DNA of 64,000 nt, taken from the NCBI RefSeq assembly GCF_002042885.1, contig NZ_MVFY01000001.1, forward strand, positions 124,001-188,000, given 5' to 3'. Source of the stretch: Citrobacter portucalensis. Lineage in GTDB: Bacteria > Pseudomonadota > Gammaproteobacteria > Enterobacterales > Enterobacteriaceae. Positions 21,037 through 29,946 of the stretch are shown here, in pieces. Made by a program: the position numbers and the translations under genes. The notes beneath the pieces were generated by a model, which saw only the letters and a program-made list of their open reading frames with translations, had not been told where the DNA came from and searched no databases. The first letter of the stretch is position 1; every line of letters begins with the position of its first letter.

Positions 21037-21510
21037 ATGAAAACATTAAAAATCGCGGTGCTTTCATTAGTGATGTTCTCGGGCTATAGCCTGGCAGAAA
21101 GTACATCGCTGAATACCGTAAAAGAGTATATGGCGGCGTGGAATGCGCATGATGCTTCGCGAGCCGCTCAATTTCTTGCTGATGATGCGGTCTATTATGA
21201 TGCCGCCGCAGGAGAACCGATAAACGGCAGGGAAAAAGCAGAAAAAGAGGTTATCGGCGCTTTTATTAAGGCGGTTCCAGATCTTAGCTGGAAAATGGTT
21301 GGAAAACCCGTCTACGACGAAGATACCGTGGCCTTTCGTTGGGAATTTTCAGGCAAAAATAGTGGTGAATGGGCAGGGAGTCCGCCGACAAATAATCCGA
21401 TCAAATTTGAAGGCGTCAGCTATATTCATGTTAAAGCAGGAAAAATCACCTGGCAGGGTGATTATTATGATTCTAAAAAACTGGATGAAGAGTTAAAGCC
21501 AGTGAAGTAG
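21037..21510 (+). CDS. Exported SnoaL/NTF2-like protein
   Basis: This 157-residue protein has a Sec signal peptide (MKTLKIAVLSLVMFSGYSLA) and an NTF2-like/SnoaL-type domain: TVKEYMAAWNAHDASRAAQFLADDAVYYDAAAGEPINGREKAEKEV is typical of the ester-cyclase-like family. It lies 11 bp after the aldehyde dehydrogenase and 88 bp before the flavoprotein, so it is probably part of the same unit in the periplasm. The function is unknown; it could be a small-ligand binder or a helper of the periplasmic dehydrogenase. Confidence 0.78.
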   Translation: MKTLKIAVLSLVMFSGYSLAESTSLNTVKEYMAAWNAHDASRAAQFLADDAVYYDAAAGEPINGREKAEKEVIGAFIKAVPDLSWKMVGKPVYDEDTVAFRWEFSGKNSGEWAGSPPTNNPIKFEGVSYIHVKAGKITWQGDYYDSKKLDEELKPVK

Positions 21511-21598
21511 TCGGTTGTACCCCTTTATAAATAAGAAGGGGTATCTCTCTTATTTGTGTCGTATTAAAGGCAGTGTGTAGCAATAAGGAAAAAAGTTA

Positions 21599-23491
21599 AT
21601 GGCAATTACCAGACGTGATTTTCTCAACGGCGTCGCGGTGACTATTGCGGCGGGACTTACCCCGCTGGAGTGGGTCAGGGCGGCAGGAAAGGGAAACGCA
21701 TTTATAGATGGAAATTATTATCCTCCTGCGCTGACGGGGCTACGGGGTAATCATCCTGGATCGTTTGAAATGGCGCATGCGCTAGGTCGCGAGCATAAAC
21801 ATTTTGATTTAAACGCTCTGCCCGTTGAGGAAGAGTACGATCTGGTGATTGTGGGTGGCGGTATTAGCGGGTTAGCTGCCGGTTGTTTTTGGCGTCAAGT
21901 TGCCGGGCAAAATAGCCGGATCCTGATCCTCGATAACCATGACGACTTTGGTGGACACGCCAAACGTAATGAATTTACCAGCTCGGGTAAGAAATTACTC
22001 GGTTATGGTGGCAGCGAAGCATTCCAGTCACCTGCGCATAATTTCAGCCCTGAAGTACAAAAGTTGATGGAAACCGTGGGCGTCAGCGTCACGCGGTTAA
22101 AAGAGAGTTTTGACGTAAACTTCTACCCCGACTGGCAGCTCAGTCGCGGCGTTTTCTTCGATAAGAAGAATTTTGGCGAAACAAAAATCGTCAGCGGCGA
22201 TCCGGGCCGCGCGGTATCTGATGATATTCCGCCGGACAGGCTCAATGGGCGTAAAATTGAAGACTTTATCAATGATTTTCCGCTAAGTGAGAACGACAGA
22301 AAAGCGCTGATCGACCTGCACGTCCGGCCCGGGGATTACCTGCCGGGGATGACGGTCGATGAGAAAATGGAATGGCTGGATACTCACAGCTACAGTGAAT
22401 TTTTGGCAACAAAAGTTGGTTTGAGCAAAATGGCGCTGCTCTATTTCCAGCAGCGTTCCAACGACTTCTTTGCTATTGGTATTGAAGGTATTTCCTGTAG
22501 CGATGCCCGTGCGTGCGCCTTACCCGGCATGGAAGGGATGGGGTTACCGCCGCTGGACGGTGAGTCACTGGCCGACCTCGAAGAGCCGTATGTTTACCAC
22601 TTCCCGGACGGTAACGCCGGGTTAGCCCGTCTGTTAGTCAGATATATGCTGCCGGATGCGCTACCGGGCAACACGATGGAAGACTCTGTCCTCGCCAGAT
22701 TACATTACGAAAAGCTGGATCTGCCGGAAAACACCACGCGCCTGCGCCTGAACAGCACGGTGATTAATGCGGCCAACGTGCAGGATGGCGTGGCGGTGAC
22801 CTATCTGCGTGACGGTAAAATGCACCGTGTGCGCGGTAAGAACACCATCATGGCAGGTTATAACATGATGATCCCGTATCTGGTGCCTGAGATGCCGGAA
22901 CAGCAGCAGGCGGATCTTAAACTGAACGTGAAGGCACCGCTGGTGTACACCAACGTGGTGGTCAAAAACTGGCAGGCGTTCAAACAGCTTGGCGTACATG
23001 AGTTTTATTCTCCGGCGGCACCTTATAGCAGGGTCAAGCTCGACTATCCGGTCAGTATTGGTGGGTATCAACATCCGGCCTCCCCGGACGATCCGATGGT
23101 CATTCATATGGTCTATGTGCCGACCTATCCGGGCAGTAACCTGTCGGCCAGAGAGCAGTTCCGTCTGGGACGAGCCTATTTGCTGGGGACCACCTTTGCG
23201 GCGCATGAGGAGATGATTCGCTCCCAGTTGCAGGAGATGTTTGGCTCAACCGGATTTGATAATCAACGCGATATTTCCGCCATTACGGTTAACCGCTGGG
23301 CGCATGGCTATGCGTACTACGCCAACTCGCTGTTCGATGATATGGATAAGATGCCAGAAATTATCGAACGGGCGCGTAAGCCAGTCGGTCGCATTGCCAT
23401 CGCTAACTCCGATTCTGACTGGAGTGCTTATGCCCACACGGCAATCGATCAGGCATGGCGTGCGGTTAATGAACTCAAGGATATGGGGTGA
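21599..23491 (+). CDS. Tat-exported FAD amine dehydrogenase, spermidine dehydrogenase-like
   Basis: This 630-residue flavoprotein begins with a twin-arginine signal (ITRRDFLNGVAVTIAAG). The FAD-binding dinucleotide fold is clear: YDLVIVGGGISGLAAGCFWRQ followed by an acidic beta-strand end and DDFGGHAKRNEF. The early phrase YYPPALTGLRGNHPGSFE is one I associate with the SpdH family of Pseudomonas, which cleaves spermidine to 1,3-diaminopropane and 4-aminobutyraldehyde. It lies 3 bp before a multihaem cytochrome c, which would accept the electrons. Substrate assignment is by family and context, not proven; other polyamines or amines remain possible. Confidence 0.72.
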   Translation: MAITRRDFLNGVAVTIAAGLTPLEWVRAAGKGNAFIDGNYYPPALTGLRGNHPGSFEMAHALGREHKHFDLNALPVEEEYDLVIVGGGISGLAAGCFWRQVAGQNSRILILDNHDDFGGHAKRNEFTSSGKKLLGYGGSEAFQSPAHNFSPEVQKLMETVGVSVTRLKESFDVNFYPDWQLSRGVFFDKKNFGETKIVSGDPGRAVSDDIPPDRLNGRKIEDFINDFPLSENDRKALIDLHVRPGDYLPGMTVDEKMEWLDTHSYSEFLATKVGLSKMALLYFQQRSNDFFAIGIEGISCSDARACALPGMEGMGLPPLDGESLADLEEPYVYHFPDGNAGLARLLVRYMLPDALPGNTMEDSVLARLHYEKLDLPENTTRLRLNSTVINAANVQDGVAVTYLRDGKMHRVRGKNTIMAGYNMMIPYLVPEMPEQQQADLKLNVKAPLVYTNVVVKNWQAFKQLGVHEFYSPAAPYSRVKLDYPVSIGGYQHPASPDDPMVIHMVYVPTYPGSNLSAREQFRLGRAYLLGTTFAAHEEMIRSQLQEMFGSTGFDNQRDISAITVNRWAHGYAYYANSLFDDMDKMPEIIERARKPVGRIAIANSDSDWSAYAHTAIDQAWRAVNELKDMG

Positions 23492-23494
23492 TCT

Positions 23495-24703
23495 ATGCGT
23501 AATGTAACCATTCTCGCCGCCTGTTTATTTACCGCTTCGGTTTCCGCTGCTGAATCTAACGGTGAATACATCGCGCGAATTTCAGACTGCGTCGCCTGTC
23601 ACACAGCTGAAGGTGGTGCGGCGATGGCGGGGGGCAAAAAGTTTCCTACTCCGGTGGGGGATATTTATTCGACCAACATTACCCCGGACAAAACGCAGGG
23701 TATTGGAAATTATTCTTACGAGGATTTTGAAAAGGCCGTACGGCAGGGGATCGCCAAAGATGGTCATCCGCTCTATCCGGCTATGCCTTATCCCTCCTAT
23801 GCAAAACTTTCTGACGAGGATGTTAAGGCGCTGTATAGCTATTTTATGCATGACGTCACGCCGTCAGCACAGCCCAATAAAGAGAATGCTATTCCGTGGC
23901 TACTCTCCGCCCGCTGGCCGCTGCATATCTGGAACTGGCTGTTTACCGACGCGCCAGTGTCGGCTGTAGAGGGCGCGAAAACGGATGATAATGCTGCCCT
24001 GGTAAAACGGGGTGCTTATCTGGTGGAAGGCCCCGGACACTGCGGTTCATGCCATACCCCGAGAGGCATGGCGATGAACGAAAAAGCGTATACTAATGCT
24101 GATGCCGAATACCTGAGCGGCGCGATGATTGACGGCTGGTATGCACCGTCGCTGCGCGGCACCGGTATGTCTGAGCAGGAGTTAAAATCGCTGTTGCTGA
24201 CCGGTAAAAGCAAGCATGCCGCGGTTTCAGGTTCGATGGCTGAAGTCGTCACGCAGAGTACACAGTATCTGACCGACGAAGATGCCACGGCGATCGCCCA
24301 ATATCTGTTGAGCCTGAAAAATGCGAAGCCTGAAACGGTACGTGCTGCGGCGACTACAGCATCCTGGTCGAATTCACCTGAGGCGGGCAAAGTGACCTAT
24401 AACCGCTACTGTTCAACTTGTCACGGTCTGGAAGGGAAAGGTACGGATGATAACGCGCCTTCTTTAGTTAACAATCCACTGGTGATGGTTGATGACCCGA
24501 CACCGCTGTTCAGAGTGATTGCCCACGGCGCAGAAACACCGACAACGCGTGGCAGCGTCTCCTTTAAGATGCCTGCCTACGGTGGCTTGTTAAGCGACAA
24601 CGAAATGCGCGACGTGATTAACTACGTGCGTAAAAGTTGGGGTGAAGGGAATAGCGAAGTAAGCCAGGAAGACCTGGCTGGCGTTAAAAAAGCGTCACAT
24701 TAA
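23495..24703 (+). CDS. Periplasmic three-haem cytochrome c
   Basis: This 402-residue protein has a signal peptide (MRNVTILAACLFTASVSA) and three haem c attachment motifs: CVACH at 32-36, CGSCH at 183-187 and CSTCH at 306-310. Domain order and length match the triple-domain cytochrome subunits of membrane-bound alcohol and gluconate dehydrogenases. It directly follows the flavoprotein and should carry its electrons toward quinone or an oxidase. Such a respiratory c-type chain for amine oxidation is unusual in an E. coli-like background and requires the Ccm maturation system. Confidence 0.9.
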   Translation: MRNVTILAACLFTASVSAAESNGEYIARISDCVACHTAEGGAAMAGGKKFPTPVGDIYSTNITPDKTQGIGNYSYEDFEKAVRQGIAKDGHPLYPAMPYPSYAKLSDEDVKALYSYFMHDVTPSAQPNKENAIPWLLSARWPLHIWNWLFTDAPVSAVEGAKTDDNAALVKRGAYLVEGPGHCGSCHTPRGMAMNEKAYTNADAEYLSGAMIDGWYAPSLRGTGMSEQELKSLLLTGKSKHAAVSGSMAEVVTQSTQYLTDEDATAIAQYLLSLKNAKPETVRAAATTASWSNSPEAGKVTYNRYCSTCHGLEGKGTDDNAPSLVNNPLVMVDDPTPLFRVIAHGAETPTTRGSVSFKMPAYGGLLSDNEMRDVINYVRKSWGEGNSEVSQEDLAGVKKASH

Positions 24704-24708
24704 ACAGT

Positions 24709-24741
24709 ATGCCGGATAAGGTGCTTGCACCTTCATCCGGC
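24709..24741. repeat. REP/BIME-like palindromic unit
   Basis: TGCCGGAT (24709-24716) and ATCCGGCA (24734-24741) form an imperfect palindrome with inner AGGTGC/GCACCT pairing. This is the classic enterobacterial REP shape. It sits between the convergent cytochrome and MocR genes and may also act as a terminator. Confidence 0.75.
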
Positions 24742-24746
24742 AGTGC

Positions 24747-26222
24747 TTACACGGTGTTTACCCTGATAATATCCACGAGTCGGGTAAACGCCGCCGTCAT
24801 TTCATGCTCTTCAATACTGGCAAACCCCAGCAGCAGGCCGCTGCGTTTCCCTTCATTTACGTAATAGCGTGACAGCGGGCGCACCAACAACCCTTGCGCA
24901 TTCGCCTGTTGGGCAATGACCGTGTCATCGCTCCCGGCGGGTAACTGTAAGATCATATGCAGCCCGGCGTTGCTGCTGAAAGAACCAAGAAAATGTTCAC
25001 CAAGTTGGCGGCTGATAAGCTCTACCAGCATCTGGCGACGACGACTGTATAGCTGACGCATTTTCCGAATGTGTGCCGCGTAATAACCCTCGCGAATAAA
25101 CTCCGCCAGTGCGGCCTGAATCAACAGATGCCCACCACGATAGAGGTCGTTATGAACCTTTTTCAGCGGAGCGGCTAACGATTTAGGTAGCACGACATAC
25201 CCGAGTCGTAGTGCGGGATAGAGGGTCTTACTGAATGTCCCGATGTAAATGACCGGTGTCTCTTCTTCCAGCCCCTGCAAAGAGGGAATCGGCTGGCCGG
25301 AAAAGCGGAACTCACTGTCGTAATCATCTTCCACTATCCAGCTTCGCGTTTCACGTGCGCGAAAGAGAAGTTGCCGGCGGCGGCTCAGACTCATTACCGA
25401 ACCGAGCGGGTATTGATGTGACGGTGTCACAAAAATAAGTTTTGGCGGTGTTTCACCTGCATCCGGCGGGACCATGCCTTGTTCATCAACCGGGATAGCC
25501 GAAAAATTAACGGCATTGATGCGCAGAATATTTTTGATTCCCCAGTAGCCCGGTTCCTCAATCCAGGCGTGATCGCCGGGGTTGCATAAAGTCCGGGTCA
25601 CCAGATCCAGGGCCTGGTGAATACCTTCAGTAATCAGAATTTGCTCCGGTGAGCACCGTACGCCGCGAGCAGTGCGCAGATAGTCTGCCAGTGCTTCTTT
25701 TAGCTCATTCACGCCGCCTGTGGCATCGTAAGTGAGATACTCCGGGCGCAGTCGTCTTGCCAGCCTGTCCTGAATTTTCTTGAGCACCCGGTGCGGGAAA
25801 TGCTCTACATCAGGTACGCCTGGAATAAATGCCCCCCACTGACGGGGACTGGCGCTGGCATGACCCAGCAGCTCAAGGCAGCGGTCGGATAAGCGGGTGT
25901 GATCTTCCAGAGCGGCAGCAACAGGCTCTTTGTCAGGACGCAGGTCGAGATTGTCCAGCACGCTGTCGGTCACAAATGTGCCGCTGCTGGTGCGCGCGGA
26001 AATATACCCTTCAGCTTGCAACTGTTCGTACACCCGCAGGACGGTATTGCGCGATAGCGTCAGCTCTCCTGCCAGGTCACGCGACGGAGGCATTCGGGTA
26101 GCCGGTTTCAGGCTACCTTCGAGGATGCAACTACAAATGGCGGCATACAGGCGGCGATGTAGTTTTTCGTCAGTCTGCTGATTAAATGCATGCTTGATCA
26201 CATCTCCGGCAAGTGAACGCAT
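24747..26222 (-). CDS. MocR-family (GntR-aminotransferase fusion) regulator, GabR-like
   Basis: This 491-residue regulator starts at ATG 26222, five bases after AAGGA; the frame is open to 26369 but would run into the divergent gene. The N-terminal winged helix (LHRRLYAAICSCILEGSLKPATRMPPSRDLAGELTLSRNTVLRVYEQLQAEGYI) is fused to a fold-type I aminotransferase domain. The PLP lysine is in YIGTFSKTLYPALRLGY and the ITEGIHQALDLV stretch is conserved. GabR-type members sense GABA with PLP. It is divergent from a GABA aminotransferase, 106 bp away, and is its probable activator. Confidence 0.88.
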   Translation of the reverse strand: MRSLAGDVIKHAFNQQTDEKLHRRLYAAICSCILEGSLKPATRMPPSRDLAGELTLSRNTVLRVYEQLQAEGYISARTSSGTFVTDSVLDNLDLRPDKEPVAAALEDHTRLSDRCLELLGHASASPRQWGAFIPGVPDVEHFPHRVLKKIQDRLARRLRPEYLTYDATGGVNELKEALADYLRTARGVRCSPEQILITEGIHQALDLVTRTLCNPGDHAWIEEPGYWGIKNILRINAVNFSAIPVDEQGMVPPDAGETPPKLIFVTPSHQYPLGSVMSLSRRRQLLFRARETRSWIVEDDYDSEFRFSGQPIPSLQGLEEETPVIYIGTFSKTLYPALRLGYVVLPKSLAAPLKKVHNDLYRGGHLLIQAALAEFIREGYYAAHIRKMRQLYSRRRQMLVELISRQLGEHFLGSFSSNAGLHMILQLPAGSDDTVIAQQANAQGLLVRPLSRYYVNEGKRSGLLLGFASIEEHEMTAAFTRLVDIIRVNTV

Positions 26223-26328
26223 TTGGATCCTTAAAATAAAACGATTTGGCTCTCGATTAAAGTACCAGACGGCGTCTAAATTTAAAGGGTAATTCAACCG
26301 AAATGTATTAATGGACAAGGTGTAGAGA

Positions 26329-27591
26329 ATGAACAATAAAAACCTGCAACAACGTCGTCTGGATGCCACCCCGCGTGGCGTGGGTGTGATGTGTGATTTT
26401 TATGCCCAGTCGGCAGAAAACAGCACGATTACCGATATCGAAGGCAATCAGTACATCGATTTTGCCGCCGGGATCGCCGTGCTGAACACCGGACACCGCC
26501 ATCCTCGCCTGGTGCAGGCAGTCGAAGCGCAACTTCAGGCTTTTACCCATACGGCTTATCAGATTGTCCCGTACGAAAGCTATGTGTCTTTGGCTGAGAA
26601 AATCAACGTCGTTGCGCCAATCGACGGCAAGCGTAAAACCACATTCTTCACTACCGGGGCTGAAGCGGTAGAAAACGCGGTGAAAATTGCGCGCGCGCAT
26701 ACCGGCCGTCCTGGCGTTATCGCATTTGGCGGTGGTTTTCACGGGCGTACTTACATGACGATGGCGTTAACCGGCAAGGTGGCACCCTATAAAAAAGGTT
26801 TCGGCCCGTTCCCTGGCTCTGTTTACCATGCGCCGTATCCTTCTGAATTGCAGGGTATTTCCACGGCGGATTCCCTAAAAGCGATTGAGCGTCTGTTTAA
26901 AGCCGATATCGATCCAACCCAGGTTGCGGCGATTATTTTCGAACCCGTCCAGGGCGAAGGAGGCTTCGTGGTGGCACCGCCAGAATTTGTGGCTGCCATC
27001 CGCCGTATTTGCGACGAGCATGGCATCGTGATGATCGCTGATGAAGTACAAAGCGGGTTTGCCCGTACGGGTCAGCTGTTTGCGATGGATCATTACGCCG
27101 ATAAAGCGGACCTGATGACCATGGCGAAAAGCCTTGCGGGCGGCATGCCGCTGTCAGGCGTCGTGGGCAAAGCTGAAATTATGGATGCGCCTGCGCCGGG
27201 TGGTCTGGGGGGAACCTACGCCGGAAACCCGCTGTCGATTGCAGCGGCCCATGCGGTGCTGGATATCATTCGTGATGAGCAGCTATGCCAGCGTGCGGCG
27301 GCTCTCGGCGAACAGCTGCGCGCCGCTCTGACAGACGCGCAAGCAGGGTGTCCTGAACTGGCCGAAGTGCGAGGTTTAGGCTCTATGATTGCTGCTGAAT
27401 TCTGTGATGCAGCGACAGGAGAACCCAACGCTGCTGCCGCACAACGCGTGCAGAAGAAAGCCCTTGAGCAAGGATTACTGCTGCTGACCTGCGGTCAGTA
27501 TGGCAACGTTATTCGTTTCCTTTACCCGCTGACAATTCCGCAGGATCAGTTCGCTAAAGCGCTCGATATTATCAAAGCAGCAACCAAGTAA
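26329..27591 (+). CDS. 4-aminobutyrate aminotransferase, PuuE-like
   Basis: This 420-residue class III aminotransferase is very close to E. coli PuuE (421 residues), from QQRRLDATPRGVGVMCDFYAQSAEN to the C-terminus. PLP features are FTTGAEAVENAVK, the Asp in IADEVQSGFARTG and the Schiff-base Lys in MTMAKSLAGGMPLSG. It converts GABA and 2-oxoglutarate to succinate semialdehyde and glutamate. It may be a paralogue of a puuE in the puu cluster, which is not in this window. With the upstream aldehyde dehydrogenase it completes a 4-aminobutyraldehyde to succinate semialdehyde route. Confidence 0.87.
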   Translation: MNNKNLQQRRLDATPRGVGVMCDFYAQSAENSTITDIEGNQYIDFAAGIAVLNTGHRHPRLVQAVEAQLQAFTHTAYQIVPYESYVSLAEKINVVAPIDGKRKTTFFTTGAEAVENAVKIARAHTGRPGVIAFGGGFHGRTYMTMALTGKVAPYKKGFGPFPGSVYHAPYPSELQGISTADSLKAIERLFKADIDPTQVAAIIFEPVQGEGGFVVAPPEFVAAIRRICDEHGIVMIADEVQSGFARTGQLFAMDHYADKADLMTMAKSLAGGMPLSGVVGKAEIMDAPAPGGLGGTYAGNPLSIAAAHAVLDIIRDEQLCQRAAALGEQLRAALTDAQAGCPELAEVRGLGSMIAAEFCDAATGEPNAAAAQRVQKKALEQGLLLLTCGQYGNVIRFLYPLTIPQDQFAKALDIIKAATK

Positions 27592-27615
27592 TTCGTTAGT
27601 TGTCATTTACACAAA

Positions 27616-27646
27616 GCCGACGGTCGTCATCACCGTCGGCTTTTTT
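27616..27646 (+). terminator. Rho-independent terminator after the aminotransferase
   Basis: GCCGACGGT / ACCGTCGGC form a 9-bp stem around CGTCATC, followed by TTTTTT. Confidence 0.95.
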
Positions 27647-27673
27647 GTTGCCGTGGATTTACCAACCACATTC

Positions 27674-27697
27674 CGTTATATATTTACATATATATCG
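27674..27697. promoter_or_regulatory. ModE-type operator upstream of the TonB-dependent receptor
   Basis: CGTTATATA-TTTACA-TATATATCG is an inverted repeat (8 of 9 positions symmetric) with the 9-6-9 geometry of the E. coli modA operator for molybdate-bound ModE. It lies 107 bp before the receptor start, in an AT-rich promoter region. Confidence 0.7.
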
Positions 27698-27804
27698 ATT
27701 GGATCTATTCTATTCATCATACAAATATAATAACTGTACTCTTCAAGAGAAGGCGCTTGCGTTAGCGGCCTCCAGTCTTTCTATCTAACGAATTGAATTA
27801 ACGA

Positions 27805-29937
27805 ATGTTAAATAACAAATTTACCCCAGTGGCCTCTGGGTTGTTAACCTTTGCCTGTTTTTCCACCGCCGTCACGGCTCATGCTGAAGATACCGTCATC
27901 GTTTCGGCGCCAGCCACGTCACAATCCTCGTTATCGGAACATGAACCTCCGGCGAGCGAAAAAAAAGTCACGTTAGGTAGCCTCGGCGAGCGAGAGTTGA
28001 TAGACGTTCCCTGGTCGGTGCAGACGTTGTCGAAAAAAGTGCTGGATCAGCAACAAATCAAAGATGTGAAAGACGCCTATCGCTACCTACCGTCCGTTCA
28101 GGGTGACGGCGTCCGCCCACAAACCCGCGGCATGCAAGGGAGCGTGGTACAAAACCATATGATTGATGGCCTGAACGCCGTCTCCACGACGGAATATTCG
28201 ACCGAACAGTTCCAGAACATTGAGGTGTTGAGCGGCATCGCTGGATCGCTGTATGGCCCTGCTAATCCAGCAGGGATGTTTAATTTGGTGTCTAAACGAC
28301 CTGTCGATACACCGTTGCATCGCGTCACAGTAGGGCAAGGTACAGGGTCGGGAACGTTGGCATCGATGGATTTCAGCGGCCCAATCGATGCGGGAGACCG
28401 GGTGAAATATCGCCTCAACTTGCTGAACGATGAGGGCCATAGCTACACCACCGATAGCCATGTCCGTCGACAGTACGCTGGCTTGGGGCTGGACTTTCAA
28501 CTGACAGATCAAACGGTGCTGGAGAGTAATTTCAGCTATTACCATTATTACGAAAAAGGCATGCCGGGTAGCTTTGCCCTGGCGAAAGGCGTTCACTTTC
28601 CCGCGGCATTTGATCCTACGGACAGTAAATATGGTCAATCTTATGCGGGTCATGATGACGAAACGACTACCGTCGATATGCATATTAAGCATGATTTTGA
28701 CGGCAACTGGATGCTGGATCTGGGGGCGCTGCACCAGGTTGCAGACCGCGAGTCGACGGCCGTGACCAACACCCTGACGGATAACCGGGGCGATTACACC
28801 ACTACAACCTCTAATTCGGCGGCCAGTCGGTTTACCATCAACAGTTATTTAGCGAACCTGACCGGTAGCATTGATACCGGCTGGCTGACGCAGGATATTG
28901 CTACCGGAATGCGTGGATTTGTGTGGAAAAACTATAATCCAAGAAACGGCGGCACTTTCACTCTGGGGCATTCTTCTCTCGATCAACATCCCGACTATCC
29001 ACGACCACCGTATCCAGATTTTAACGATCGCTATCATTCAGCGACCACCACTCAACATGCATTTTTGCTCAGCGATACGCTGCATTTTTCCCCGCAGTGG
29101 AGTTTGCTGCTTTCCGGCAGTGAGAACCTGTTTACCGTCAGTAACTACAACAAAGCTGGACATGAAAGCAGCCGTCAGCAGGACAATGGCATGAGCGGTT
29201 CTACCAGCCTGATGTATAAACCGGTGGAGAACGTCACGCTGTATACCACCTGGGCGGACAGTTTGCAGCAGGGCGATATCGCGCCCGCTGGGGCGCGCAA
29301 TGCCGGGCAGGTGTTAGATCCCTACCGTAGCCATCAACTGGAGGTGGGCGCAAAATATGCGCCAGTAAAAGATCTGCTGCTCACCGCTGCGCTTTTTGAA
29401 GCCAAACGCCCCTTTGCCTATACCAACGACAATGGCGATTTTGCTCAGGATGGTACGCAGAAAAACCGTGGGCTGGAACTGATGGCTGATGGGCATATCA
29501 CCCGTAATTTGCGCGTGTTAGGCGGGGGGGCCTGGCTTGATCCAACACTTCATAATACCGCGGCCAGCAATGCGGATGGTAAGCAAGTTGTTGGTTTGCC
29601 GCGCTTCGCCTCGAATATCCTCGCAATCTACACCATCGAACGGGTTCCGGGACTGGATGTCGACACGAACGTGCATTACGTCGGACGTCGGGCTACCGAT
29701 AATGCCAACGACAGCTGGGTCGGGAGTTACACCACGGTGGACATCGGTACGCGTTATGCCACCAGACTGTGGAACACACCAACCACTTTCCGGTTTGATA
29801 TCACCAATCTCACCGACCGTCACTATTGGACCAATATTGTTCCGGGCGCATTGACTGGTTACACGGGCGCAGGGGCTGCCAGCGCTCAACTTGGCGCACC
29901 GCGCCAGGCTCAGTTTTCTGTTCAGGTTGATTTTTAG
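27805..29937 (+). CDS. TonB-dependent outer membrane receptor, probably for a metal chelate or oxyanion complex
   Basis: This 710-residue receptor has a signal peptide ending near AHA (residue ~27), directly followed by a TonB box-like EDTVIVSAP. A plug domain follows (IDVPWSVQTLSKKVLDQQQIKDVKDAYRYLPSVQG; GIAGSLYGPANPAGMFNLVSKRP), then a 22-strand-type barrel that ends in phenylalanine (FSVQVDF). It resembles siderophore receptors of the FhuE/FoxA group, but the ModE-type operator upstream and the MolABC-like genes downstream point to a molybdenum or tungsten ligand. The ribosome site is weak. Confidence 0.82.
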   Translation: MLNNKFTPVASGLLTFACFSTAVTAHAEDTVIVSAPATSQSSLSEHEPPASEKKVTLGSLGERELIDVPWSVQTLSKKVLDQQQIKDVKDAYRYLPSVQGDGVRPQTRGMQGSVVQNHMIDGLNAVSTTEYSTEQFQNIEVLSGIAGSLYGPANPAGMFNLVSKRPVDTPLHRVTVGQGTGSGTLASMDFSGPIDAGDRVKYRLNLLNDEGHSYTTDSHVRRQYAGLGLDFQLTDQTVLESNFSYYHYYEKGMPGSFALAKGVHFPAAFDPTDSKYGQSYAGHDDETTTVDMHIKHDFDGNWMLDLGALHQVADRESTAVTNTLTDNRGDYTTTTSNSAASRFTINSYLANLTGSIDTGWLTQDIATGMRGFVWKNYNPRNGGTFTLGHSSLDQHPDYPRPPYPDFNDRYHSATTTQHAFLLSDTLHFSPQWSLLLSGSENLFTVSNYNKAGHESSRQQDNGMSGSTSLMYKPVENVTLYTTWADSLQQGDIAPAGARNAGQVLDPYRSHQLEVGAKYAPVKDLLLTAALFEAKRPFAYTNDNGDFAQDGTQKNRGLELMADGHITRNLRVLGGGAWLDPTLHNTAASNADGKQVVGLPRFASNILAIYTIERVPGLDVDTNVHYVGRRATDNANDSWVGSYTTVDIGTRYATRLWNTPTTFRFDITNLTDRHYWTNIVPGALTGYTGAGAASAQLGAPRQAQFSVQVDF

Positions 29938-29946
29938 GGGTTGCTT

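Noticed and set aside
28087..28734. 215-residue minus-strand frame
   Set aside because: Lies wholly inside the TonB-dependent receptor in antisense, with no family features.
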